Assembly: GCA_035610835.1 (NCBI GenBank) | Contig: CM069446.1 | Location: forward strand, 51,499,625 to 51,563,624 | From: Ophiura sarsii | Taxonomy: Eukaryota; Echinodermata; Ophiuroidea; Amphilepidida; Ophiuridae | Direction of reading: 5' to 3' | Length of the DNA stretch: 64,000 nucleotides | In this document: positions 35,671-48,941 of the stretch, piece by piece | Position numbering within the stretch: position 1 is the stretch's first letter | Layout: each line of letters starts with the position of its first letter | Position numbers and translations under genes: made by a program | Notes under the pieces: model-generated | Database searches by the model: none | The model's input: only the letters and a program-made list of their open reading frames with translations | What the model was told of the DNA's origin: nothing

Positions 35671-38600
35671 GATTAAGTTCATTATGTCTGTCTCATCATT
35701 CGCCATTTTGTTTTTCTCAAATAGATGTTGCTTTAAGCAATTTTATTGAGTATTAATTTAGATTTATATTTAGATTTAGATCTTATCTATTTCAAAACCG
35801 TTTTTAAAACCTTGGGTGCTTTTAGGAGCTAGTAGGTTAATGGACTTTAATATTTGTGGTAAATAATTGCATTGTTAACAAAGGTACCCTCAAATTGTTT
35901 CATAAAGACACTCTTATACTGATGACCAGAGATCTGTTGAGGTTTATTTGTCACGTGGTTTCACCACACTACAAATGACTCATTCACAAAATTGTTTTGC
36001 CAATATATAAGGATATTGTTGTTACAGTGAGGGTCTTTAAAACTTTGTGTTTAAAGATGTGACATGGCGGTGCAGCTCATCAAATCGTAGCAACTCCCAA
36101 TATGCCTGTATCTGGATTACATACCGATAATTTATATAATATTTATACATCTCAACTTCTTGTGAACTTTCCTGTGCTTGGCATGAGTCATAACAAGATG
36201 ACTTCTGAAGATTGATAATGTGTAGAACATTTTTGGCAGGCACATGACCAAGATGGTGTATTGTTGCAATTCATTTTTCAACAACAAAAATGGCCATGCT
36301 TTCAAAAACATTTCCTATTATTCAAACATTGCAGAATATTGTGCCAACATTTCACACTTCCGGTTTCAACGTCAAAACCTTGGAATTGTATTTTGAAAAT
36401 ATTAAAAGTGTATTTTCACAACAAGGTATTGTAGGACTTTTTCTTACTTTATGTTAACCTGTTTAAGGGTGAATGAAATGGGATTTTAATTGTACATCAC
36501 CGAAATGTCTGGCATGTACAGAGCATTCGCCTCTTGAATAACATCTTGAATCAGTGTGACATCAACCATTATGATTGCCATGTATTTTGAAAACAAAACT
36601 GTTGATTGATCAAGATTATAGATATGTCACAGTATTTGGGTACAACATATTGTTTGTTTAAAAACATGTGCTCTAGTGGGATTATACTGGAAGAAGATTC
36701 TTTTTAAAATTTACAATAATAAGATTTGCAATAATCTGGTAGACTTCAAGGCTGGTTTATCAATACTTCACTTTAATTGGCCTAAAGCCGACTTAAAGCC
36801 GTGGTTGTTGTTACTTGCGTCATGTTTTGAATTGAACAGAGATTAAACCTGTCATACTTTTGCTCTCACTCCCGGGCTCCTAGTCCCCTATCAGAAACAA
36901 AACAAGACTCTTTTCTCTTACAATCACAAACAAAAATTACCTGAGAAGAAACATGCAAGACAATAATATCACTTGGTAATCCACACGCTATGGACACTTT
37001 GCAAATCCGTTAGTGTGGAAGGAAAGGTTCTCGTGCTTGGATGGAGAGATCGAGACATTGGTTCCTAAAGTGTTTTCTCTCTAATTATACTTGTTGTTTT
37101 CCTTGCTTGCCTTATCAAATTTAAATCGGTGCTCAAGTTTTAAGTTTTATATGAGCGTATCAGGGAGGGGAAACCTATTGGCAGATGCCCCTCTTCAACT
37201 TTAGTTAAACACCCCACCCCGATTTGAACTTACTGAACTTCAACTTCAGTTCAAATTTGGTGATGCCAAGTAAAAATGGTATTCACGTGTAACAGGTTGC
37301 TGCTCACAGGTCAATCAGTTCTATGGAAACCATCAGGTGTTTGTTTTCTATTCCCGAACCTGGGTGCCTCCATGACCCAACCTCCACCTGTGACCAATGT
37401 TTTGGGAATTGTGCTAAATTTACCACCATCGCGGGATCACATGCTTCACTTGGCGGGCCTATTTGGACATAGTGACTGATTCCGCATAAAGGCATCGGGC
37501 AATTCTGAGTAAGTGTTTCACAAATCAGTTGAGTGTCTAAGACACTCTGACTTTGAGAGTTCACGTTCTTTAAAAGGTGAGAATGGTTCCCTGTTTACAC
37601 CAAGCTCATCTAAATAACACATCTTCTAAATAAAATGGTAACCAGCAAAACCCCTTCCAAAAAGGATGCGATCATGCATAGGACAATAGTTGACTTTAGA
37701 TAAAGAGTTCAGGTACAAGCGACCTTAACAACATGAATATAACTCCTATTGTTCACAGCGAGGGTTGACAAATGCTATTCTGAGATAATCAACTTTCAAA
37801 TTTTCGGGACTCATTACAATACACTGCAGCACCCAACTTATAACTCTAGTTTTAATCAAATTAAGAGTGTTTATGATTTTTCTCTTTATGGTTCTGCAAA
37901 TCTAGGTTATATGGATTATTTTGGTACCAACATCTCATTTTGCCCAAAAGTTGATTTACGGCCTTCTGGCGCTCAACCCTCGACAGTTAGTTTGGAATGT
38001 TTTTACAAAAATACAAACCCTGAGACGACAAACAGAGGGAGAGTGTTGTTTTTCCTCAGGTCACATGTATACTTCTTTAGTATGTCCACTACTTCACAAC
38101 AAGAAAGTAATTACAAATTTGGCGAATGAAAAATATGCATGAACACATCTAAAACATGTGAACCCAGAGTTGACATGCATTTGTTGTACCGTATGAACGG
38201 TATGTCGTTTTAAAATAGTTTAACACATTTAGCACATTGCACAATCATGTCGAAATGGGCATATTATTTCAAATTTATTCCCTACCTACACATTAGCCCC
38301 AACGGTGGTTTTACTATCGTTCATGCTTCACAATACTAAGGCCACATCACCCTTCATTGACATCTAACGTCGCGAAAATGACATTTTAAAATCATCATTT
38401 GCACATAAAATACAACTTAAATCGTTCAAAATTCACTCACATTTTATTCCTAGAACTCTTAGTAATACATTGAGTTTATTAATGTTGATCAAGCATCTTC
38501 ATTTTGGGGAAAATAGTGAGATGAAGAATCGGCAGTGCTAACACTTAATGTGAATTTCGCGACGTCGTGAGTCTATGAAGGGTGGTGGTAACGTGTATCG

Positions 38601-38807
38601 AAGATACACTTGCACTACGGTACCGATTGGGACTACCTACACATTTAGTTTGAAGTCTGTAGAAACATACAATCATATGGCAATGGCCTTGTGTTTTGTA
38701 CATGACCAAATGACAAACTGTAGCCAAAATCAGCAACTCATTGTTAATTTCATTCTAATAATAGGCTTCGTTTAAGACAGCAATGAAGATGTGATCCTTT
38801 CAAGTTG
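35671..38807. other. Intron 1, no exon recognised
   Basis: About 3.1 kb. The longest frame (37749-38129, 126 codons) has no motif, repeat or splice context, so it is not called. Nothing else stood out. Confidence 0.45.
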
Positions 38808-39030
38808 CGAGTTGCGAGTTGTGATCCTTTCTTTGCAATCATATTTATTTTGTTTTAATTGATAATGTTGCACATCGCAATTTTACACGTATTCAAGTAA
38901 TAAGGGCATGTGGTATTTCTAAGGGTAAAGGTATTCTGCGAGTTGCGAGTTGCAAGTTACGGCGAGTTTGAGTTGCGAGTTCGAGTTGCGAGTTCGAGTT
39001 GTGAGTTCGAGTTGCATATTCGCGAGGTGT
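38808..39030 (+). repeat. GAGTTGCGAGTTC minisatellite fragments
   Basis: Irregular repeats of GCGAGTT / CGAGTTGCGAGTT occur at 38808-38822 and 38938-39030, followed by a (GGT)n tract near 39085-39115. Confidence 0.7.
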
Positions 39031-39219
39031 CAAATACGAGTTGAGAGTTCCTCATATTTGCGAGTGATGTTATAATTTCAATAATGGTGATGGTGGTGGT
39101 GGTGGTGGTGGTGTTGGTGCCAGTGGTGTTAATGTTAATGTGTTATATAATAAGAACTAGCTGCTTTGCAGTGATAGCTGGCATTGATAGCTGCTTTATA
39201 TATGCTATCAAGGCTAACT

Positions 39220-39930
39220 GTAGTTTGCGCAACGAAAGGAAACGAAAGGAAACGAATTATTAAAGGAGTGGTATGCTAATTTTGACATTTTGCTATACTT
39301 TTTTTTATGAAGCCGGCTTTTCGAGGTCATGTTTATTTCATTAGAATAACAGTCACACCCATCAAGGCATACTGTATTTTTCGCAACGAAATGAAACGAA
39401 ACGACACGAATTATAATTTTTACATTTTGCTTTACATTTTTTTTATTAGAATAACTGTCACATCCATCGAAAAAACATCCCTGAATTCTAATTAAAACCC
39501 TTTGCGCAAAATACACAAATGCGAAACAGATCTATTTATTCTTCATGTAGACATTGTATTTTGCGCAACGAAAGGAAAGGAAACGAATTATTAAAGGAGT
39601 AGTATGCTAATTTTTATATTTTGCTTTAAACATTTAAGGAGGCAGTCCTTTCGAGGTTATGTTTATTTCATTAGAATAACAGTCACACACATCGAAAAAA
39701 TATTCCTGAAATTCCGTTCTCTAATTAAAATCCTTTGTGCAAAATACAAAAATACAGATATATTACCCACCCGAAAAAATCCTCTATGAAGCCGCTTTTG
39801 ACTGTTACATGTTTATATCATTAGAATAACAATCCCGCAAAATCCATTCCTGAATTCCGTTCTCTTAATTAAAATCAGTTGCGCAAAATATAAAAATGTA
39901 AAACGGATCTACAACTCACCAGAACATTCA
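39220..39930 (+). repeat. Degenerate tandem repeats with GCGCAACGAAAGGAAACGAA
   Basis: Three to four partial units share GCGCAACGAAAGGAAA, TATGCTAATTTT, TCGAGGTTATGTTTATTTCA and ATTAGAATAACAGTCACA at about 200-350 bp spacing (near 39225, 39380, 39553 and 39790). They are non-coding. Confidence 0.65.
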
Positions 39931-41809
39931 CTTTGTATTCACAGATGACACCCATTAGTGAATGTATGTTTTATTATTTAATTTACTTGTTGCACCCTGT
40001 ATATTATATGGGTCACCCTATAATGCAATGTACATGATGTCGACTTTTGAACCAGTACATGTAGTATATACTTTTAAATGGTGCCAATATTAACTTTTGA
40101 AGTTGTACTGTATTTTTTTCTAAAATTTACACATGTATTGAACATGTAGGTGTCCTAGATATTAAAAAAATATGACCAAAGAATGTTGTGTCTAACCAAT
40201 ACTACCAGGGATGGAAGGGGGGGGGGGGTCATTCATATATATCAGTAGTTAGCATCCGTGTAAATACACTCCAACCATTAGCAAGTGAAAAATTGCCCAT
40301 AGGCGAAGACAAAAAAACAACTTGTTCTACTGGCATTCGGACCAATTAGGGACAGTTTTGGGAATTTACAGCAATTTAAAAAAATGTCAAAACAAGTGCA
40401 AAATATTAAAAGAAATGTCAACACAATTTAAAAAAAAAAATAGCAAGAAATGTGCAAACATTCCAATTTTTCTTTCTGTTTTACTGTTGAACATTAACAA
40501 ATAGAAAGTCCAGTAAGCAGGCGTTTAGCGCGGACCAGCACAGGACCTTGCTCCCCGGTTTCATTTACGCGGATGCATTAATCCTGTCACTGATACAACT
40601 TTGTACCTAAGTGGCCACCCCCTGGCCCATGATACTCCTGACATTGCCTTATCTTGGAAAGTGTTGGATCTCAGCTTATTATGATACACAGGGTAGATTA
40701 GTATGACTGTGTGATAAGATATTCAGGGTGTGTGTGTGAGAATGCATGTGGTGGCAGAAGCAACAACGTTTAGGGGATAAGCCAACATTTTGTTTAATAA
40801 TTTTGACACCTATGTAGACAAAATGTGTGGGAAGCATGCAAAAATTGTCAGCTGACACTCAAATGGTATGATATTAAAAACACTTCACCCGTAGTGTTTT
40901 TAGGGTGGGGGGGGGGGGGGGGGGGGGGCGGGAAGGATACATGTCCCGGCCTTTCTGCCGCCTATGGGTAATTGCAATGTGCATGGAACAAGATAAGGGG
41001 AGTGTGGGGGGAGCGTATAATATAATTATGTCTCAAAAAGTATTTCAAATTTGTTATAAAGCCTAATAATAAGAACTTTTTATTACCTTAACCAAAAAGC
41101 TATATAGTTCAATTAAGTAATTCCCATTGTTTTTTCTTAATTTGTAGCATGCGTGCAATGTGTCCGAATAATGTGGGTTGTTAAGTGTAGTTTCCCGGGT
41201 TTAGTTTTCCTCTGCTTTGTAAAAAATGAAGATTGGAGACATGTTGTCTTGCTTACAATGTTGTCAATTCAAGCATTATTTCAACTTTGTTGTCTTGGGG
41301 ATATTTATATATCTTTATTGTGAATCCCACAGTAATGTATTCAGGGAGGTCTTTAGTCAGATATTCATACCTAATTGTATCATTGGTAATGGGTTAAGAA
41401 ATAGATTATTATTAAGATTTTTTAGGAAAATAATGATGGATTGATGAGTTAAATTGCATAACAAGCTCAACAAGCTCAAAAATCATCAGCAATATAATCA
41501 ACTCTATCATTAGTAATATAATCAGCCATCTGGTATCAATTCATACATTCTATGTAGTGTTGAACCAATCAGGAAGCAGGAATTACAAATACGCGGAGTG
41601 CATTGAAAGTGTCCACCTGCACTCCGCGTGTGCGCCGTTCAAATCACGCAGTGTGCGTTTTGTTTTGATTCGTTGTTCAAGATTCGCGGGTTCGCCGATT
41701 TTCACTGCGGGTGTTAGCAAACTTGTTAAAGTGTTTTTTAGTCATTTTACGTAGATCAAAATTATGCTTAAATTGTGAATTTTTATTTGTATAGTGTCGT
41801 GTATGAATT
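39931..41809. other. Intron 1, no exon recognised
   Basis: Contains a G tract at about 40906-40928 and isolated CACCCTGTAT ends typical of mariner-like MITEs near 40003. No coding exon is supported. Confidence 0.45.
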
Positions 41810-41995
41810 AGGTCAATGCATGCGTATGTTTTGTTTCTCAAAAATTAGAAAAATCAATGCACTTGCGCAAATGTTGATATGCTCACAATAGCACTCTCCC
41901 TTCGGGGCCGTGCCATTATTCACACATCAACATCAGCGCGCGTGCATTGATTTGTCTAATTTCTCTCGAAACAGAACATACGCATTTATTGACCT
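41810..41995. mobile_element. 186-bp foldback element
   Basis: AGGTCAATGCATGCGTATGT at the left pairs with ACATACGCATTTATTGACCT at the right, and the pairing continues inward through AATCAATGCAC / GTGCATTGATT. It has no open frame. Confidence 0.7.
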
Positions 41996-42002
41996 ATAAT
42001 CA

Positions 42003-42683
42003 ATGCGTCATCAAGTGTATCGATAGTAGTGAGAGAATTTACAGTAGATGACGCTTCGAATTTTACTTACCCTAATAGTTATATCCTTTGCAATTGTGAC
42101 CAAAAAATCTATAACGTATACGGTATTACGAAAAGAGCCGATATATTATATATATACTAGATTTCGTGGTTCGTGGGTTGGGCGGTTCTCGGGTTAGGGG
42201 TTTATGGGATGTGTATACTCTTACAATTCAGTTATCACAGGTGCCCATAATACAGGAACCTCATGTGCCCTTAAATCCAGGTAGGCTACCCCATATGCAT
42301 ATCCATGTAATTCAGTAGGCCTACATGTGTTATTAGGCCTAGGGTTTTATTGGGATCTTAGTTCAGAGGTCTTTTAGTTTTAGAGTCAGCGAGAGGAGGG
42401 GTCTATCGTCATGATCATCTGTGCCCAGTCTTGAGAACTGTGTGTCGACATTGATTATTCCTCCGTAGGCATGACTAAACGTCATGAACGTAATATATAT
42501 ATGTATTTAAATCACGCATGTTTGCGCATACCGATATCCATGTAACATTCCCATTTATATAACAGACATCCTATGATTGGCCTAGGGCCTATCCGAATTG
42601 CTGTAGTGTAACACTACAACACTGTACACACTTGCACTGCACGCCAAAGGTCTGGGTTTGATTCCTGCGCATGCAGACTGACG

Positions 42684-42734
<51 letters not shown>

Positions 42735-43453
42735 CCCCTCATTTACTCTTTTCATCCTGATCATTCATAAAACCGGGACGGGACAAAAACACGCCCGAGA
42801 GTTAAAGATATAATTGGAGCTAAATGTTTGCTCACAACGGCCCTGTAACATTCCCATTTATATAAAAGACATCCCATGATAGGCATGTTGAGGGCCCGTT
42901 GTGGCCTGCGCGCATAGATGGGTCCGCGATGGGATGTTGAGGCACTGAAATTATACCACCGCAATCCGCAATCACTTTAACAATAACATGTTTAACACAA
43001 AATGTGTTCCTGGATGAAGGCCTACGGTTTACGCTCCCAGTTCCTTTATTAACCCTAACCCGCCATCTGATCCTTTTTTTACCTCCTGATCATTGAGTCC
43101 TTTTTCTCTCTTTGTTAGCCACCGGACGGCTTTCTTTTACCCGCCCCATAATTATTATTGACAACCATTTCTGGTTAGACTACGACATTTGAATAGAGTG
43201 CTCAATACCGTAAACGGTAGAGCTTATAAAAATTCAGAGGTATAGACCTCCGAAATATTATCGCTACTCTGAGTTTCATGGACAATCCCATACGGTCATG
43301 TTGTCCAATCTTCAGGCGAATAGTATATAAGTATATATTTAGATATACGAAAAGGTAATCTATTTAAATTAAAGGAAATACAAATCGGTTTACCTGTGCT
43401 CTCGTAACATTGAATTATTGAAATTGACTTAATGAAACTTTTTTTCTTTTAAG
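42003..43453. other. Intron upstream of IgGFc exon copy 2, duplicated at 48660
   Basis: TGCGTCATCAAGTGTATCGA at 42003 and GATATACGAAAAGGTAATCT near 43344 both recur before the third exon copy (48700-48880), where they lie close together. Copy 2 therefore has an extra ~1.2 kb inserted between them, including a 48-base C tract at 42684-42731. Confidence 0.6.
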
Positions 43454-44711
43454 CCTCTGACTTTAGTTACGAAAGTACAGTTGGTATTGAATTTGTGTTT
43501 GCCTTCCCGTCATCATATTCCTCTGATAGTATCCCAATTGTTATGGTATCCACTTCATATTTACATTCGGTCGCTGTCAACGTTACTGTCGAGGGAATAG
43601 GGTTCTTCCATGATGTAGTTGTTACGAAATATCAACAAGCCAATACAAGCTTACCTACATCTGTGCACCTAAAGACTACTGGGGTACAAAACAAACGGTT
43701 ATCGTGCGTTCTTCTCATGGGGTATCAGTGTATGGAATGGTGTACAGTCGCGGCCTCTAGTGATGGATTCGTCGCGATTCCAACTAGAGCATTGGGATCA
43801 CACTATTACATTGCATCTTAACAAGCCGAACAAGTCGAACGGATCTGAATTATCCGTATCGGCTCTTGAAAAACCCACTGTCAGCACCAATCAAGAACAC
43901 CAATTAGAAGTGTCTCTAGCCATATGAAACCTACCAATACCAGGTTATGGAAACGATGATCTCACAGGGTCTTCCATATATAGCAGCAATCCAACCGCAG
44001 TGTTGGCGGGTGCAAATGCGCTAATGTTCCAAGCAATCTTGGATGGTGTGTCTATTTGATTGAGCAAATGCCATCCGTTAAATCCTTAGAACGTGAATTC
44101 ATACTTGCACCCTTCCCTGCTCGAATCGCAGGTTATATCTATCGCATTATTGGTACAAGCCCACAAACATCCCATATTGAGATATCAGGTAATATAGACA
44201 TCATTCTAGAAGCTGGAGAAATATATGAAGGTGATATCAATGATAATACAAGCATACGAGTAACTTCAAATCAACCCGTACTTGTGGTCCAGTATATGAA
44301 AGGCTATAAATCCGATGATAAAGGCGATCCGTCTATAGTGATTGTTCCTCCTAACATGCCTAATGAAATGTTTGGTCAAAACATAACATTTTCGGTGTTT
44401 GAAATTGGTGAATCATCGCGATATTACATAAGTGTAACAATAGGGTGCGAGTTTCTTGATGGACTTACATTTGACGATAATCAAAGCATGGCCAGATGGG
44501 ACATTCTCAGAAGCAGCGATGATGAGTTGACTTAGCCGAATTGGGTCATATATGTGACCCAATTCGTGCAGAAGATGTGGACCAGTGACATCTTCTGCTC
44601 ATTCTGTCGGGCATCCGAATCCGGAAGCTGATTTCTATGTGATGGTAACCGCTGAATCTCCATCTAATGGGGTTTCTTATGCTTATCCTGCTGGGTACAA
44701 TCTACTTAGAG
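43454..44711 (+). pseudogene. Broken IgGFc-binding domain exon (copy 2)
   Basis: Starts after a TTTTCTTTTAAG acceptor and ends at a GAG|GTTAGT donor, the same borders as the 48942 copy. Family motifs remain: VFAFPSSYSSDS, NVTVEGIGFF, DGFVAIPTRALGS, YLIEQMPSVKSL and FILAPFPARIAGYIYRIIG. The frame is destroyed by a one-base loss near 43691, a compensating change before 43750, an added A giving a stop at 43819, several small losses at 43890-44010, and a replacement insertion at 44527-44576 that brings another stop. It cannot encode the domain. Because its borders are phase 1 on both sides, skipping it would not change the reading frame of the gene. Confidence 0.85.
44538..44565. repeat. 28-base palindrome inserted in exon copy 2
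   Basis: GAATTGGGTCA, then TATATG, then TGACCCAATTC. The surrounding TTGACTTAGCCGAATTGGGTCATA is mirrored at 45790-45814 as TATGACCCAATTCGGCCAAG plus TCAA. The intact paralogue lacks it. It looks like the footprint or collapsed ends of a small transposable element. Confidence 0.6.
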
Positions 44712-45169
44712 GTTAGTGCGATAAATATATATAAATCGTGTAAATACTATCTAGAAATACCGTAGATTATCGATATGAGACCACAAAATGAGCGTTAAGT
44801 CGCCAGTGTGCATTAGGAGATATGGTCCAATGAACATACCACAAATCAATTGAAAACAAAGGAATTTTGCAACTTCAATTTGAATTTTGACAGGGAAAAC
44901 ATTGAGCAAATATAACATGTTGCATATCATTTTAAAGCTTGTTTCTTGAGTATTCTGAACTTGGAGAAACCTCACAGTCAAAATGTTCCGACTTAACTCT
45001 CATTTCGTGATGACAGGTCTCATATGAAGCCCTCTTTTTAAACATTTCTTTTCAATTCACGCGACATTTCGTGATATTAAGGCGAACGTTTGAATGATGT
45101 TCCGGCTTGAAAAACGATGTGCAAATTGACCTCATCGGTCGTTCAAGTTATTATTTTCTGTTATATCGT

Positions 45170-45261
45170 AAAGATTAGCTCAATTGGTAGAGCAGCGAAC
45201 TTGAAATACAGATACTGAGAAGCTAAAGTCGCGAGTTCAAAACTTAGCCATGCCAATCTTT
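45170..45261 (+). repeat. tRNA-like sequence in duplicated intron, copy 2
   Basis: AAAGATT and AATCTTT pair as an acceptor. TAGCTCAATTGGTAGAGC resembles a D arm with an A box, and GCGAGTTCAAAACTT resembles a T arm with a B box. The anticodon arm and variable region are irregular, so this is a tRNA relic or SINE head, not a called tRNA. Its partner is at 50346. Confidence 0.5.
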
Positions 45262-48200
45262 CTGTTGATCCCAATCTGTATTTTTTTAATCATTATAATT
45301 GTCTATTATTTTATTTTCCTATTATTTTTCTTTTCCTTCTCAAATCGATTCCTTTATTTTATATGGATTAAAAGAATATTAGAAGCTTTTAAAACATCAA
45401 TAGGTTTTGATCAGCAAATTTGTTTATAGTTTTTTTATTATTCATTTTGTCTTTTTATATTTCTTTCGTTTTTCTTGCTCATACATAAGTCATTAAGTGC
45501 ACCTTTATCGTGATGAAATACAAATGTTATGTATGAGACATTTAAGAACATAAATGCACACTGACCAGGTCAGACCAGTAGAGAAACCATTTCAAGGGGT
45601 TTGTTTTATATATAAACAAGCACCAACATATAGTGCATATTCTCTCAAAAAACTGATTTGCAGGAACATTTTGCTGGGTCTACACCCACCATCTCAGTAT
45701 ACCTTGTATAGGATAGCTGTCCTTCCCTCAATCTATAAACCTGGACTGATTTGAAGAAAGATACTTATCTGAACAAGAAATTGTGTGATGTATGACCCAA
45801 TTCGGCCAAGTCAAAGGTACTTTTAAAGTTTTGAAACACATGATGGCGTTATGCATATTAGTCAGACACTTACTTATTTAAAATATTGTTATTTTAGTTG
45901 AAGACTGAATTATCAATTTTTAATGAAAGAATCATCAAAATTGAGCTATGCTTTTTTTTAAATTAATTGTCAAACTAATTTCCTTATATATAGCAGGGTG
46001 AAAAACAATAAAATACATAAGGAATTCATCGTTACAGCATTTGTAATCCCAGTTCTTTTTTACATAAATCCTAAAACACATTTTAGACCAAACAAATATA
46101 TTTTCTTGTATACAGGGTGTCCCTAAAAAAAGGGTGCACGTGTTTACCCGACTTGTTGACCATGAAGTTCTAATATTTGGCGCAAGATGTTTAAACATAT
46201 TAAAAGTCTAAGGGATGGCATCCAGATTCGTACGGATTGAAAACCGTAGATCGGAGAGGGTAAACGCACTGGCTGTCCGTTCACGGGAGTTGTTCAATGC
46301 GTTCGCTAAGCATGGCTAAACACGTATCGGTTGGTCATTATTTAACCGCGTTCCGTTTATCTACACAAAACTGTCCGTTTATCCCAGTACGAATCTGGAT
46401 GCCATCCCTAAACAACTGGCTTTCAGATGCTGCTTATTTCATCTGATTCGGATTTTCAATCCTGAGATGTGGACAATTATCTAGAGATACCTAAAATCGA
46501 TGTTGTGCCACTTCACAGCATCAAAGAGTTACTCCTAAGATACAACCTTCAACTGTACAATTGCCCTTCACCAGTGTTATACAAAATTACATTTTTGTAT
46601 TGAGATTTATTAAGTTATAATATAATGAGTGTCTGTGTATCCAAGCAAACGATTACGCGTGTGCCGGATATCTCCTGATTACGCGTGCGCCGGCGATCGC
46701 CCGATTACGCGTGCGGTGTGCCGGCCATCACCATGCGTATACGCGGCGTATACGCGGCGCGTAGCAATAACGTAGCAACGGGCTAAAAAAGCCCAAATTT
46801 CACAAAATCTAACCCAAAATAAGAAAATCAAACATAAACTGGTTCGTCGTGGGACCCATACGCACTCGGAAAGGGGAGAACATCGCAGAACAAGAATCGG
46901 CGATTCCGTATTATTATATAGATACAATGTTTTACCACCTTTGGCTCATTTAATATACCAGGAACCTGTAATAAATTACAGGCACAACAATGCCTTGCTT
47001 GTAGACTCTCACTCCATATCATCATGCTGCTGTAATATTCATGTCTTAACTGTGTAAATCCCATTGGAACGGCGAAAAATGAGGACAGTTTACATAACGT
47101 GTCACAGTTTGCTTATTTTTTAGACGATTACTTTCATTTTTGGGGAGGATAAACTAGATTAACAACGCTTTATACAGACAACAATAATTATATGGTTCAA
47201 TGCACGCATTAAGGTCAAATGGCCGTTTCAAAACGTGAACAATTTTTTTTTGAGTCTGTCACTGGGTTATTTTCCTTGTGATCAATTTGGCTCAATTTAT
47301 ATAGTAGTCTATTCATTCAATTTGACAATGCAAAATTGTTGTATAATATCCGTAACATAATATAGATTTATTTGTAACAAGTCTCCTCTCTCCTCTATCT
47401 GTCTTTCTTTCTCTCTGTGTCCTCCTTATGACAATGTTACAAATCTTACTTAATATATAAAAAAAATAGGATCCTTTTACTGGCCGGCAATATTGACACA
47501 AAGTTGGATATTGTGATTGTCGCTCGGTTAATTATAGATATCTAGATGTATAAGTATTAAGATAATTGGAAGTCTGGTACGTACCTCAAAATACGACTTT
47601 TAATAAGGTATTTATTATGTTTTACCAGATAATCGGCATCAACCGCATGTCCATGTATCTTATTCTATAATATTTAATCTCAGTTCTTAACATTAATTCC
47701 GTGGTATAGAGTTCTGTTCTGGTTCTAGAACTTGGTTGGTTATCTTCACGGATTGTTGATAGATACGTCGGTCCGAAGGATCCATCCCTTCCCAAAGTAA
47801 ATTGTAACGCAAAAGGATAGGTGTAGTATCGGAAAAGCTTGGTACGGAACCAAAAAAAGGTGGCAATGGTCCGCAAAATTATAAAGCACGTTCAAAAACA
47901 AATCTCCAAAGGGTGAGGTCTGCACACTGAAGACATCAGAAGCGTTGGTCCGTTTCTCCCAACAACAAGTATGGTCGACGTTACTGTACCCCCAAGTACA
48001 ATGTCAAGACTGAATACATTATGTCCTTGCTAGCACAACAAAATCACATTTATTTTCTGTACACAGCATCCCGGCTTATACAAGTTATTATTCTTGCGCC
48101 ATGTATATCAAGTCAAACCATGATGTCTGCAGAAACCTAAAACCCTGATTCGGAGTACATGCTATATATACATGTCTACTCAATGATGGTAAAGTGAGGA

Positions 48201-48659
48201 ATGATTCAACTATCCCAGCCCTACTTCCAAGAGAGGAATTATACAATTCAACAGGTGATTCAATTCTACACCTGGTTTTGAAATGATATAATTATATACT
48301 ATTGATACATCCACTAAAAGTTGTTATGACTCTCTAGTCAATAGTCAATCTTAAACCATCCCGAATTTACATATCAATATACCCTCTATAGTTCATCACA
48401 ATCCATCCTATTGTGTCCACAATTATCCATCTCTGATCCCACTCTGAGTTAACGCCTGGATGAATATCGATGTCTTACATAAAATGTTAAGGGTGCGGTC
48501 ATATTTTATGAGAGTATATTAAGGGCACGGTCAAGATTATAACACATAGGGTTTGAAATGATCATAAATCATTATTTAATATCAGAATGATTTATAAAAT
48601 GGGTTCTAATGTGACAGAGTCACCCTGTATATTCTACTTGTCTGGTTTCAGTAATATCA
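45262..48659. other. Intron of right gene, no exon seen
   Basis: 45395-45660 is duplicated at 50530-50600 plus 52437-52610. GATTACGCGTG repeats occur at 46650-46720, followed by GCGTATACGCG palindromes. A pyrimidine tract lies at 47380-47420. No coding exon is supported. Confidence 0.45.
46211..46409. mobile_element. 199-bp MITE-like element
   Basis: Perfect inverted ends AGGGATGGCATCCAGATTCG at 46211 and CGAATCTGGATGCCATCCCT ending at 46409 (23 bp including the inner TAC/GTA). No coding capacity. Confidence 0.75.
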
Positions 48660-48941
48660 ATCATTGCGTCATCTGGGTTAGATCCAGTTCGATCAATCAA
48701 TGCGTCGTCAAGTGTAACGATAGTAGTGTGAGAATTTACGGTATGACACTTCGAATTGGACTTACCCTTTAATATTTATATCCTTTTTAATTGTAACAAA
48801 AAACCCAACTATAACATATTAGATATACGAAAAGGTAATCTATTTAAATTAATGGAAACACAAATAGGTTTACCTGTGTTCTCGTAACAAAAATAATGAA
48901 CTATCGAAAATGACCTTAAATGAAACTGTTTTCTTTTTCAG

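Noticed and set aside
37749..38129. 126-codon frame in intron 1
   Set aside because: No motif, no splice-site borders and no conserved repeat; length alone is not enough in AT-rich intron.
45170..45261. Functional tRNA gene
   Set aside because: The acceptor and D arm look right, but the anticodon and variable regions do not fold, and its duplicate at 50346 has lost the T arm.
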